Shown: positions 36,601-47,918 of the stretch, one piece after another | How the letters are laid out: each line of letters begins with the position of its first letter | Position numbering within the stretch: position 1 is the first letter of the stretch | Assembly (NCBI GenBank): GCA_032718475.1 | Contig: JAUCBJ010003721.1 | Span: 1-64,000 of the forward strand | DNA from: Nemertoderma westbladi | Lineage: Eukaryota; Xenacoelomorpha; Nemertodermatida; Nemertodermatidae | Direction of reading: 5' to 3' | DNA length: 64,000 nucleotides | Translations under genes and position numbers: made by a program | The notes under the pieces: generated by a model | Database searches by the model: none | The model's input: the letters and a program-made list of their open reading frames with translations, nothing else | What the model was told of the DNA's origin: nothing

Positions 36601-38917
36601 CAATGATGGGTGTATCCATGATGGGTATATATATGATGGGTGTATATATGATGGGTGTATCAATGATGGGTGTATCCATGATGGGTGTATCAATGATGGG
36701 TGTATCGATGATGGGTGTATCGATGATGGGTATATATATGATTGGTGTATCAATGATGGGTGTATCCATGATGGGTATATATATGATGGGTGTATATATG
36801 ATGGGTGTATCAATGATGGGTGTATCCATGATGGGTGTATCAATGATGGGTGTATCCATGATGGGTGTATCAATGATGGGTGTATATATGATTGGTGTAT
36901 CAATGATGGGTGTATCCATGATGGGTATATATATGATGGGTGTATATATGATGGGTGTATCAATGATGGGTGTATCCATGATGGGTGTATCAATGATGGG
37001 TGTATCGATGATGGGTGTATATATGATGGGTGTATCAATGATGGGTGTATCCATGATGGGTATATATATGATGGGTGTATATATGATGGGTGTATCAATG
37101 ATGGGTGTATCCATGATGGGTGTATCCATGATGGGTGTATATATGATGGGTGTATATATGATGGGTGTATCAATGATGGGTGTATCCATGATGGGTATAT
37201 ATATGATGGGTGTATATATGATGGGTGTATCAATGATGGGTGTATCCATGATGGGTGTATCAATGATGGGTGTATCGATGATGGGTGTATCGATGATGGG
37301 TATATATATGATGGGTGTATATATGATGGGTGTATCAATGATGGGTGTATCCATGATGGGTGTATATATGATGGGTGTATATATGATGGGTGTATCAATG
37401 ATGGGTGTATCAATGATGGGTGTATATATGATTGGTGTATCAATGATGGGTGTATATATGATGGGTGTATCAATGATGGGTGTATCAATGATGGGTGTAT
37501 ATATGATTGGTGTATCAATGATGGGTGTATATATGATGGGTGTATCAATGATGGGTGTATCCATGATGGGTGTATCAATGATTGGTGTATCAATGATGGG
37601 TGTATATATGATGGGTGTATCAATGATGGGTGTATCGATGATGGGTGTATCGATGATGGGTATATATATGATGGGTGTATATATGATTGGTGTATCAATG
37701 ATGGGTGTATCCATGATGGGTATATATATGATGGGTGTATATATGATGGGTGTATCAATGATGGGTGTATCCATGATGGGTGTATCCATGATGGGTGTAT
37801 CCATGATGGGTATATATATGATGGGTGTATATATGATGGGTGTATCCATGATGGGTGTATATATGATGGGTGTATCAATGATGGGTGTATCCATGATGGG
37901 TATATATATGATGGGTGTATATATGATGGGTGTATCAATGATGGGTGTATCCATGATGGGTGTATCCATGATGGGTATATATATGATGGGTGTATATATG
38001 ATGGGTGTATCAATGATGGGTGTATCCATGATGGGTGTATCAATGATGGGTGTATCGATGATGGGTGTATATATGATGGGTGTATCAATGATGGGTGTAT
38101 CCATGATGGGTGTATCAATGATGGGTGTATCGATGATGGGTGTATATATGATGGGTGTATCAATGATGGGTGTATCAATGATGGGTGTATCAATGATGGG
38201 TGTATCGATGATGGGTGTATATATGATGGGTGTATCAATGATGGGTGTATATATGATGGGTGTATCCATGATGGGTGTATCAATGATGGGTGTATCAATG
38301 ATGGGTGTATATATGATGGGTGTATCGATGATGGGTGTATCTATGATGGGTGTATCAATGATGGGTGTATCGATGATGGGTGTATATATGATGGGTGTAT
38401 CAATGATGGGTGTATATATGATGGGTGTATCCATGATGGGTGTATCAATGATGGGTGTATCAATGATGGGTGTATATATGATGGGTGTATCGATGATGGG
38501 TGTATATATGATGGGTGTATCAATGATGGGTGTATCAATGATGGGTGTATCAATGATGGGTGTATCGATGATGGGTGTATATATGATGGGTGTATCAATG
38601 ATGGGTGTATATATGATGGGTGTATCCATGATGGGTGTATCAATGATGGGTGTATCGATGATGGGTGTATATATGATGGGTGTATCAATGATGGGTGTAT
38701 CAATGATGGGTGTATCAATGATGGGTGTATCGATGATGGGTGTATATATGATGGGTGTATCAATGATGGGTGTATATATGATGGGTGTATCCATGATGGG
38801 TGTATCAATGATGGGTGTATCTATGATGGGTGTATATATGATGGGTGTATCGATGATGGGTCTATATATGATGGGTGTATATATGATGGGTGTATCAATG
38901 ATGGGTGTATCAATGAT
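33655..38917. repeat. 15-bp minisatellite, ~351 units without an indel
   Basis: The unit is GATGGGTGTATNNAT, with NN being CG, CA, CC, AT or rarely CT. Every copy is exactly 15 bp over 5.26 kb; I saw no insertion or deletion. Other variants are limited to GGGTATAT for GGGTGTAT, GATTGG for GATGGG and GGGTCTAT near the ends. Since 15 bp is five codons, several frames on both strands stay open for more than 1500 codons. These (Ile-Pro-Thr-Asp, Met-Gly-Val-Ser, Cys-Ile-Asp-Gly repeats) are by-products, because the array is inside an intron bounded by conserved exons. Confidence 0.96.
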
Positions 38918-39971
38918 TGTTTCCCTTACAGTTACCCACTCTTCTACATAAGTGGTAAGTCAAACTCAAGATAACGTTAACGTTAGAACATAGACGTTAT
39001 TACGTTACATAGTCGTTAGAACAATACTGTACGAACAATCCCTTTATCATTTATTTATATTTAATTCGATGACGTTATTTAGTTATGTACGTGTATCTGT
39101 AAGGTGTTTTGTACTACCGCTGCGATTCTTTACATAGATACACATCAGATGCTGGCAGGTGGTGTCTGAGAGTGTGGGGTTCTGCAACATGCGCTGTGGC
39201 AATATAAGCACGTTTGTTCGCCTTTATCTCCACCGTATTTAAGAATTACAAGAGACAATGACTATAATTTTTGTTAAACGAATTAATTCTGCTTCAATTT
39301 TCATTTAAAAACATGAAATAATATATATTAATTAATTGTGTATTACGAGATGTAAAAATGTTAATATATGTTGAAATTATAATGGTTACGAAAGTGTATC
39401 CGTAATGAGTTTGTCCATGTGTTGAACTTAGAACCTATTGACATGCATGTTCGTTTAGGTTCTGACTATAGATTATTAAATAGTGGGTTGGGACGAGAGT
39501 ACACTCGGTACAGCCCACATACCTCAACATCTGTGTATGAGCGGATTTGTGTACATGCAAATGTAGTTAATATAACATCGGCTTTATTAACCGCCCGTTG
39601 TTGAAGCGACTTCTATGTTTACCGACCGAGGGACCGAGCGCAGCGAGGCATCTCAATCGATAAGGTAAATGTTCTTTATTGATATAGTGCTGCGCTGCAG
39701 TTATAGTTCCGGTAATAACGATTTAAAGTTTTTTAAATTTACTTCATAGGTAATTGTTAAAATGCTACTATTATTGGTAGGCTGAGCCTATCATTAATAA
39801 TTAAACGTAAGTATATAATATTAGAATTAAAAAGCTTGAGTTAATGCAATATAGTGGTACTTAATTAGCAGTTAATTAATTTATTAATAGTTAATAATTA
39901 ATTAATAGTTATTAAGTATATAATTTGCCGAGCGGTAAAATAAGTTAATATTAATAATCAATTTATCCAAC
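38918..39971. other. Unique intron sequence
   Basis: AT-rich sequence between the 15-bp array and the exon donor at 39971. No gene, element or repeat recognised. The pyrimidine run plus AG at 38919-38932 looks like an acceptor on the + strand but has no exon after it. Confidence 0.5.
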
Positions 39972-40109
39972 CTGTTTCAGTGTGCATTTGAAGCATTGAG
40001 CCACCTGATCTGCGAAGAACATTTCTGACATTCGAGGAGAGAAAGACCAATTCTCGTAAAGTATAAGATGTTCAGGTGTAGGAGGGATTAGATAAAATAC
40101 TTTTTCTCC
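39972..40109 (-). CDS. KDM7-like demethylase exon: central JmjC segment
   Basis: 138-bp exon (46 codons, phase 0 at both ends), acceptor TTTATTGTTCAG at 40110-40112, donor CTGAAACAG|GTTGGA. The peptide starts [19 protein letters not shown] and ends [22 protein letters not shown]7 proteins have the same order: GEK(I/V)FYLIxPT, LYExW, then SEMFFxDQV and CxKCxVKQ directly before GQTLFIPTG. The Lys of GEK is the 2-oxoglutarate-binding lysine of PHF8 and is kept. This exon made the gene identifiable; it is too short to stand out as an ORF. Confidence 0.93.
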
Positions 40110-40188
40110 CTGAACAATAAATGTATTTTATTGAAAAAATTACAATTTAATAACATAATTGCTATTAGATATACAAACTAACATAAGT

Positions 40189-41764
40189 AAATGGAACACA
40201 AAGGTAACTCACACCTTAAGTAAATGGTACGACACAAAGGTAACTCACACCTTAAGTAAATGGTACGACACAAAGGTAACTCACACCTTAAGTAAATGGT
40301 ACGACACAAAGGTAACTCACACCTTAAGTAAAAGGTACGACACAAAGGTAACTCACACCTTAAGTAAAAGGTACGACACAAAGGTAACTCACACCTTAAG
40401 TAAATGGTACGACACAAAGGTAACTTACACCTTAAATAAATGATACGACACAGAGGTAACTTACACCTGAAGTAAAAGGTACGACACAGAGGTAACTTAC
40501 ACCTTAAGTAAATGGTACGACACAGAGGTAACTTACACCTTAAATAAATGATACGACACAGAGGTAACTTATCCCTGAAGTAAAAGGTACGACACAGAGG
40601 TAACTTACACCTTAAGTAAATGGTACGACACAGAGGTAACTTACACCTGAAGTAAAAGGTACGACACAGAGGTAACTTACACCTTAAATAAATGATACGA
40701 CACAGAGATAACTTACACCTTAAGTAAATGGTACGACACAAAGGTAACTCACACCTTAAGTAAATGGTACGACACAAAGGTAACTCATACCTTAAGTAAA
40801 TGGTACGACACAAAGGTAATTCACACCTTAAGTAAATGGCACGACACAGAGGTAACTTACACCTGAAGTAAATGGTACGACACAAAGGTAACTTACACCT
40901 TAAGTAAATGCCACGACACAGAGGTAACTTACACCTGAAGTAAATGGTACGACACAAAGGTAACTTACACCTTAAGGAAATGGTACGACACTGAGGTAAC
41001 TTCACCTTAAGTAAATGGTACGACACAAAGGTACCTCACACCTTAAGTAAATGGCACGACACAGAGGTAACTCACACCTGAAGTAAATGGTACGACACAA
41101 AGGTAACTTACACCTTAAGGAAATGGTACGACACAAAGGTAACTCACACCTTAAGTAAATGGTACGACACAAAGGTAACTCACACCTTAAGTAAAAGGTA
41201 CGACACAGAGGTAACTTACACCTTAAGTAAATGGCACGACACAGAGGTAACTTACACCTGAAGTAAATGGTACGACACAAAGGTAACTTACACCTTAAGG
41301 AAATGGTACGACACAAAGGTAACTCACACCTTAAGTAAATGGTACGACACAAAGGTAACTCACACCTTAAGTAAAAGGTACGACACAGAGGTAACTCACA
41401 CCTTAAGTAAATGGTACGACACAAAGGTAACTTACACCTCAAGTTAATGGTACGACACAGAGGTAACTTACACCTTAAGTAAAAGGTACGACCCAGAGGT
41501 AACTTACACCTGAAGTAAATGGTACGACACAAAGGTAACTCACACCTTAAGTAAATGGTACGACACAGAGGTAACTTACACCTAAGTAAATGGTACGACA
41601 CAAAGGTAACTTACACATTAGGTAAATGGTACGACACAAAGGTAACTCACACCTTAAGTAAATGGCACGACACAAAGGTAACACACACCTAAAGTAAAAG
41701 GTACGACACAGAGGTAACTTCACCTTAAGTAAATGGTACGACACAAAGGTAACTCACACCTTAA
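40189..41764. repeat. 36-bp minisatellite copied from a KDM7 exon end, main block
   Basis: About 44 copies of a 36-bp unit. Read on the - strand each contains TGTGTCGTACCATTTACTTA followed by AGGTGTAAGTTACC. This is the last part of the exon at 63341-63510 plus its splice donor, altered at a few positions. The block starts ~80 bp from the acceptor of the next exon (40110). Variants (AAAGG/AGAGG, TTAAGTAAATGG/TGAAGTAAAAGG) form runs. Confidence 0.94.
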
Positions 41765-43188
41765 CCCTATTACCACTGGGGGGGGGGGGGGGGGGTAGGG
41801 GGGGCGAATTGGCCCCTTCCTAGTTTTTAGTTGCTGTAACTATGCAACCACATTACGTACCGGCCCAATTTTTATTGAGAATTAGCCAAATTTAATGCCG
41901 CATCTTTTGCAAAAAACGACGTTGCAATTGGATTTCTACTTTTCGATGTGGGTGCCACCTCAAAATTTGGTCTCCAGCACCAAATTTTTTGAAATTTTCG
42001 AATTTTACAAAGTCATTCGTGATTTAGTAATTATTTATGTTTGGGCTATTTTTATTTATTTTTATTGGTTTGGATCACTCTAATGCTCTATACAATGTAA
42101 GTGTAGTGATACGTCAATTTTGGAGCACCAAAATTAGGACATGGCACTTAAAAATTTCAAAATTACTTTATTCGGAAAATTTGCTAAAGTTTTGATTTAA
42201 AAAAATTTTCTGGAGCGCTGAATCGATTGAAAGTAATATAGAACCCTGAAGACTTTGTGTTTCGCCATTTTTGGTGCACCAAAATTAGGGCGAGGCACTT
42301 CAAATTTTGAAAAATACGAGATTCGGTAAATACACTAAAGTATTGATTTCAACTCATTTTTATAGGTTTTCTGGAGCGCTGAATCGATTGAAAGTAATAT
42401 AGAAGCCTCAAATCCTTGGTGTACGTAATTTTCGGTGCACCAAAATTAGGGCGTGGCACTTCAAATATTCAAAATTACTTTATTCGGAAAAAACACTAAA
42501 GTTTTGATTTAAAAAATGGCTAACCTCTAAGTCTTCAGGCTTCTATATTACTTTCAATCGATTCAGCGGTCTAGAAAACCTATATAAATGCGTTAAAATT
42601 TCAATTTTGGTTTATTTTCCGAATCTCGTATTTTTCAAAATTTGAAGTGCCACGCCCTAATTTTGGTGCACCAAAAATGGCGAACCACTAAGTCTTCAGG
42701 CTTCTATATTACTTTCAATCGATTCAGCGGCCCAGAAAACCCATAAAGATGCGTTGAAATAAAAAATTAGGGGCATTTTCTGAACATCTAATTTTTCAAA
42801 ATTTGAAGTGCAACGCCCACTTCTCATGTGCACGAAAAATAGCATCCACTTCAATTTTTGGAAATGGAATATAATCACATTCGATTCAGCGTCTTGAAAA
42901 ACCTACTAAATCTAGCCAACACTGTCACACTATTAGTTTTTAGAAAACGAAAATTTTTGTAATTTTGTCCTGGGACTACTTTTATTTTTAATCAAAATTA
43001 TGAGTCCCTGCTTATGAAATTTTAACTTTTTAAGGTTTGGTAGTGTTCATCTATAGTTGTTTCACCAACAGCCCAAATTTTGTAGGATTTCATTGGACGA
43101 TTACAAAAATATAGTGGGTGGGCCGAATCGCCCCCCCCCCCCCCCCCCCAGTGGTGCTAATGGTCAAAACACCCCAGTGGTAATAGGG
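41765..43188. mobile_element. piggyBac-like foldback MITE with G/C homopolymer arms
   Basis: A 1424-bp insertion in the 36-bp array, flanked by TTAA on both sides (41761-41764, 43189-43192), the piggyBac target duplication. Terminal inverted repeats of 17 bp are perfect: CCCTATTACCACTGGGG. Next to them are a long G run (left, ~41778-41795) and a long C run (right, ~43132-43149), which pair with each other. Internal segments (GAATCGATTGAAAGTAATAT, TTTTGGTGCACCAAAATTAGG) occur in both orientations, so most of the element can fold back. No transposase. Confidence 0.85.
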
Positions 43189-43650
43189 TTAAGTAAAAGG
43201 TACGACACAAAGGTAACTTACACTTTAGGTAAATAGTACGACACAAAGGTAAGTTACACCTTAAATAAAAGATACGACACAGAGGTAACTTACACCTTAA
43301 GTTAATGGTACGACACAGAGGTAACTTACACCTTAAGTAAATGGCACGACACAGAGGTAACTTACACCTTAAGTAAAAGGTACGACCCAGAGGTAACTTA
43401 CACCTGAAGTAAATGGTACGACACAAAGGTAACTCACACCTTAAGTAAATGGTACGACACAGAGGTAACTTACACCTTAAGTAAAAGGTACAACACAAAG
43501 GTAACTTACACATTAGGGAAATGGTACAACACAAAGGTAACTTACACCTAAGTAAATGGTACGACACAAAGGTAACTTACACATTAGGTAAATGGTACGA
43601 CACAAAGGTAACTCACACCTTAAGTAAATGGCACGACACAAAGGTAACTT
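43189..43650. repeat. 36-bp minisatellite, block right of the MITE
   Basis: About 13 further copies of the 36-bp unit, the continuation of the block interrupted by the MITE. The last copy stops in mid-unit (AAGGTAACTT) where the 53-bp array of foldback copy 2 begins. Confidence 0.93.
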
Positions 43651-44150
43651 GGAGTGTAAAACACGGATTTACGTTAATTACCAAGTTTTATTGGATCCGG
43701 AACGGAGTGTAAAACACGGATTTACGTTAATTACCAAGTTTTATTGGATCCGGAATGGAGTGTAAAACACGGATTGAAGTTAATTACCAAGTTTTATTGG
43801 ATCCGGAACGGAGTGTAAAACACGGATTTACGTTAATTACCAAGTTTTATTGGATCCGGAATGGAGTGTAAAACACGGATTTACGTTAATTACTAAGTTT
43901 TATTGGATCCGGAATGTAGTGTAAAACACGGATTTATGTTAATTACCAAGTTTTATTGGAACCGGAATGGAGTGTAAAACACGGATTTTCGTTAATTACC
44001 AAGTTTTGTTGGATCCGGAATGGAGTGTAAAACACGGATTTACGTTAATTACCAAGTTTTATTGGATCCGGAATGGAGTGTAAAACGCGGATTTAAGTTA
44101 GTTTCCATCCGGAAAAGGGTGTAAAACGCGGATTCAAGTTAATTAGTAAG
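43651..44150. repeat. 53-bp array, forward arm of foldback copy 2 (truncated)
   Basis: About nine units of the same 53-bp repeat as at 27790-29215, in the same orientation, joined directly to the 36-bp array. Confidence 0.93.
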
Positions 44151-44199
44151 TTTTAATGAACAATTTGCAAAACGCATATGCAATACTGACAATACTGAC

Positions 44200-44664
44200 A
44201 ACATACGCATTATTTGTAGATTTTAGAAAGGCCTTCGACCTCCTTAGCAGAAAGGTTTTACTTAATAAGTTGTATAATTCTGGTGTTCGTGGGAAAACAT
44301 ACAATCTCATCAAGGACTTATTGTGCAATTATTTCCGTGTCAACGACGGCCTACGATTCTCGAATTTTATTAGACAGCTCGCAGGCGTTTTACAGGGAGA
44401 CTGTCTCAGTCCCACCTGCTTCATTATATTTATCGCAGATCTCGCAGTTGCTCTTAGGAATGCGGCTTCTCTGCTAAAGTTCATATTCTATGCCGATGAT
44501 TTAGTTATTTATTCTAGAAACAAAAAGGATATCCAATCAGCTCTCGATGTCATATTCGCTTGGTGCAACTCAAATGGAATGGAAGTGAATCTACTGAAAA
44601 CTAAGATCGTGAAGTTCCGTAAAGGTGGACGCTTTAGTAAGGACGACACTTTTATATATGGAAA
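44200..44664 (+). pseudogene. LINE reverse transcriptase fragment (5' piece)
   Basis: Encodes the palm of a reverse transcriptase: VDFRKAFDLLS (motif A), LAGVLQGDCLSPTCFI (motif B) and FYADDLVIYSR (motif C). It then runs into the LTR of the inserted BEL element at 44665. The first part of the protein is lost by 5' truncation. Resembles jockey/CR1/I-type LINEs more than RTE; the clade is not resolved. Not functional as it stands. Confidence 0.85.
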
Positions 44665-46279
44665 TGTTCGCGGTATTTCAACTTTCCATAACGCGAGTTG
44701 AATATTTTTGTATTTTATTTAAAATTGATTATTCCGATATTACTACTGGGTGCGGGACCATGGGTTTTGGGCACATTCAATAAACTGGGGGCGATTTATG
44801 GGCGAACTTTGGGGCAACTTACAGGGTACGGGAATAATTTCATAGTTATAAGGGCCAGGGGGGGATGGAAAATGCAAGCAGTATTCAGGTTAGCCTGAGT
44901 ACTATTAGGCCCTGGCCAACTTCCTGCTGCCTGTAGGGGTGGATTTGGTAATGCGCCAGGCCTAAAGGACAAGGACTGCTGCCCTTAGCGGTCCCTGGCC
45001 AACAGCAGCCATTACGAGACTGAAAAGAACTCGGACTGCTGACTGCTTGTGTCAGGGATTTGCGACGGGCACCGACGGCCCCTTAGTAGCCAAGCCGTTC
45101 TGGTTCTCGATGATCGTTCCCTTCGGGGTTCGTGAGGGGTGGAGCGGACACGCGAACGGGTGGCCAACTAACGACTGCCCCCTGACCTAAGCCGTACTGG
45201 TTCTCGATGACCGATCCCTTCGGGGTTCGCGAGGGGTGGGACGGACATGCGAAAGGGCTGGCCACAGGACGGGTTTGACGAGAACTGCCCTTAGCGGTCT
45301 CGGTCAACGGCAGCTACTACGAGACTGAAAAGAACTCGGAACGCTGACTGCTTGTACTGGGATTTGCGACGGGAACCGACGACAGACCCCTTAGCCAAGC
45401 CGTACTGGTTCTCGATGATCGTTCCCTTCGGGGTTCGTGAGGGGTGGAACGGACACGCGATGGGGTCGAAAGACAAAGGACTAGACTCGACTAGACTCTA
45501 CTGGCCTACCGACTGTTCGGAGCAGTTTCTCGGCTGCCGAAGCGACTACGAGCCTGAAAGGGACTCGGAAAGCCTAGGTGGTTGGGTTTCTGTGACGAAA
45601 CGACGGACCCCTAGCCAAGCCGTTCTGGTTCTCGATGATCGAACCCTTCGGGGTTCGTGAGGGGTGGAACGGACACGCGAACGGGTCCACCGACACGACA
45701 GACTCCTAGCCAAGCCGTACTGGTTCTCGATGACCGAACCCTTCGGGGTTCGAGAGGGGTGGTACGGATACGCGACAGAGTCTACCGACTGGACCGACCC
45801 TTAGCCAAGCCGTGCTGGTTCTCGATGATCGTTCCCTTCGGGGTTCGTGAGGGGTGGAACGGACACGCGACAGGGTCGACCGACACCGACACTACGGCAC
45901 TAAGACTGGGACCGAGGGAAAATCTGGGGAACATTAGGTAGGCTAAAATTCTGAGCGAACAGTGGGTAATTAAATAATATACCGTAGGGATTTATATTAT
46001 CGTGTATAATTATTGTGAATATTTGGTGTATATTGATTTGGGGAAGCCCAAAATTATTCTTAATCAAGTTTCAATGATGTTGAACGGGTTTCAACTATAG
46101 GAAGTTACATTAAAGAGTATATCCAACTAATGCAGCTTTTTATCAACCGCAAACTTGCATCTCAGAAAATATTCCCTCCCCACAATCAATATCTGGTGAC
46201 TGGCCGGGGCTCGGTGGTCTGTTAAGTCACGTCTCCAGCATCGGCGTTTTTCCCCCCTGGTGTAGGGATAACGGCAACA
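44665..46279 (+). repeat. 5' LTR of the BEL/Pao element
   Basis: 1615 bp. An AATAAA occurs at 44779-44784. The central part holds six copies of a ~70-bp motif (starting 45090, 45187, 45395, 45615, 45710, 45805) with CAAGCCGTNCTGGTTCTCGA and CCCTTCGGGGTTCG. It also holds three copies of a 23-nt motif (45013, 45318, 45547) that recurs outside the LTR. Short ORFs here are by-products of these repeats. Confidence 0.95.
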
Positions 46280-46530
46280 AAATTAAGAATAATTCACGTG
46301 GTTAATTTTGACAGGGTGTCAAAATTAAGAATAATTACGGTCAACTTCAACTGGTGGAAGTTGAGAATCCTTCAATACTCTTCAAAAACTCTCTACGTGC
46401 TTGCCAGCACCCACTACGAGGAAACTCTGGTATTTGAGTTGAGACAAAGTCGTGGTTTAATTAATCAGCAAACTCGATCTAACCAACTCGTAGTCGGCAG
46501 ATCACATATTTGGAGAGTTGTTAACAGGGA

Positions 46531-46722
46531 ATGGAAGTATCGATCACACCCATTGATATAATTCAAGTTGAGCCAGGAATCTGGCACGTCGAAGTTGAGG
46601 TACAAGGAACGAACGTTGGACGATTCAGGATTACTGTTCGGGTGGTCCAAGCTGAGTACAATACCTACGAGGAACTGTTTTACGACATCGCGTATCTAGC
46701 CATCGACGAGGCGTTACAATGA
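46531..46722 (+). CDS. Small 63-aa leader ORF of the BEL element
   Basis: First ORF after the 5' LTR, starting MEVSITPID. No family recognised; short, acidic, with alternating hydrophobic residues (HVEVEVQG, RFRITVRVV). Its stop TGA overlaps the start of the next ORF in the sequence ATGA (46719-46722). This arrangement is known for coupled termination-reinitiation in some retroelements and viruses; here it is only suggestive. It could also be an untranslated leader ORF. Confidence 0.5.
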   Translation: MEVSITPIDIIQVEPGIWHVEVEVQGTNVGRFRITVRVVQAEYNTYEELFYDIAYLAIDEALQ

Positions 46723-47918
46723 CAACAAATAACGTATCCGATACCGACGAGATGGATCACCACACAGACTCGGAAGCCGACGAGGTACCAAACGTCAAGA
46801 ACATGACCCGTCGGTTAGGGGCTCTTAAAGGCGGAGTAACCCGAGCTTATCAACGGATGGAGAAACAACTCAAGGGAGTCAAAACCCCCCTCAATGAGGT
46901 ACAAACTCAGCTTCAAAGTATCCGAAATATCCTACAGCGGTACGAAAGAATGATACAGGCGTACCAAGAGCTCGTTCCCCCCACCGATCAGGAAAACTAC
47001 CCCAAGTTGGAAGAACACGTTGTACATCTAGATGGGTTCCGCAAACAACACCGGAGGACCCTCAGCCTTGTGAGAGGCTATGAGGAACAGTATTACAAGA
47101 GGGCTGACGCGGAATCAGTACGATCCTCCAGCATCAGGACAGCAGTACATCGAAAGAGAACGGGGTCCGCTAGAAATCAGCACTCCAGCGCTAGGAGCGA
47201 GATATCCGGCTCGGCGCGCAGTTCTCAAGGGGCGCCGCCACTCCGAGACCAACTGCGAGAACGGAAGGCATTAGCCCTCAAAGCTCGGATGGAAGATGAG
47301 TATATTCAACTGCAAGCCGAGCAAGATGTATTAGCCGCCGAAACACAAAAGCGAGAGGCCGAACAAGCGGCCGAACGGCAGGCCGAACAACGTGAACAGG
47401 AGGCCGAACAACATAGACGGGAGGACGAACGACAGGCCGAACAACGTGGACGAGAGGCCGAACAACATAGACGAGAGGCCGAACGGCAGGCCGAACAACA
47501 TAGACGAGAGGCCGAACAACAGGCCGAACAACGCAAACAGGAGGCCGAACAACATAGACGGGAGGACGAACGACAGGCCGAACAACGCAAACAGGAGGCC
47601 GAACAACGCGGACAAGAGGCCGAACGAGAGATCGAACAACGTAAATGGGAAGCGGAAATGCGTAAACAACACGCCGAGGCCCAAGCAATTCTCATCCACA
47701 AAAAGAATGCAGATATTGCAAAACTCGCAGAATACGAAGCCGCACTTATCGAACGAGATATTCAACTCTACGAGGACTGGGAAAGGGATATAGATCAGGA
47801 ATATGAACCAATTCCGGTACCGGAGTTAGAAAAGTCATTTACACCAACAGCGGCGAAACCTCCGAAACCCGAGATCCCGCCTACCAAACAGTCTACCACC
47901 AGCTACGCTAAAGAATGA
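46719..47918 (+). CDS. BEL element N-terminal Gag-like coiled-coil protein
   Basis: 399-aa ORF. Residues ~30-130 are helical with spacing typical of the N-terminal region of BEL/Pao polyproteins (TRAYQRMEKQLKGV, then ILQRYERMIQAYQEL). Residues ~205-330 are a Glu/Gln/Arg-rich coiled coil of repeated AEQRxxEAEQHRRE heptad-like units encoded by a minisatellite-like stretch. In most BEL/Pao elements this region is fused to the Gag/Pol polyprotein; here a TGA at 47916 separates it from the next ORF, which lies in the +1 frame and already reads open before this stop. Confidence 0.8.
   Translation: MTTNNVSDTDEMDHHTDSEADEVPNVKNMTRRLGALKGGVTRAYQRMEKQLKGVKTPLNEVQTQLQSIRNILQRYERMIQAYQELVPPTDQENYPKLEEHVVHLDGFRKQHRRTLSLVRGYEEQYYKRADAESVRSSSIRTAVHRKRTGSARNQHSSARSEISGSARSSQGAPPLRDQLRERKALALKARMEDEYIQLQAEQDVLAAETQKREAEQAAERQAEQREQEAEQHRREDERQAEQRGREAEQHRREAERQAEQHRREAEQQAEQRKQEAEQHRREDERQAEQRKQEAEQRGQEAEREIEQRKWEAEMRKQHAEAQAILIHKKNADIAKLAEYEAALIERDIQLYEDWERDIDQEYEPIPVPELEKSFTPTAAKPPKPEIPPTKQSTTSYAKE

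Noticed and set aside
38919-38940. Strong acceptor-like sequence TTTCCCTTACAG on the + strand
   Set aside because: No coding exon follows and the region is antisense to the KDM7-like gene.
40178-41744. Cys/Arg/Leu-rich repeat proteins on the - strand (also 43157-43567)
   Set aside because: Translation of the 36-bp minisatellite. The resemblance to exon residues is explained by the array's origin from the exon end, not by coding.
45083-45941. Several 60-100 codon ORFs inside the LTRs
   Set aside because: They repeat with the internal LTR motif, exist in both LTRs and match no protein; the LTR is non-coding.
47278-47765. Arg/Val/Leu/Cys-rich ORFs opposite the coiled-coil coding region
   Set aside because: Shadow frames of the repeated Glu/Gln/Arg codons.
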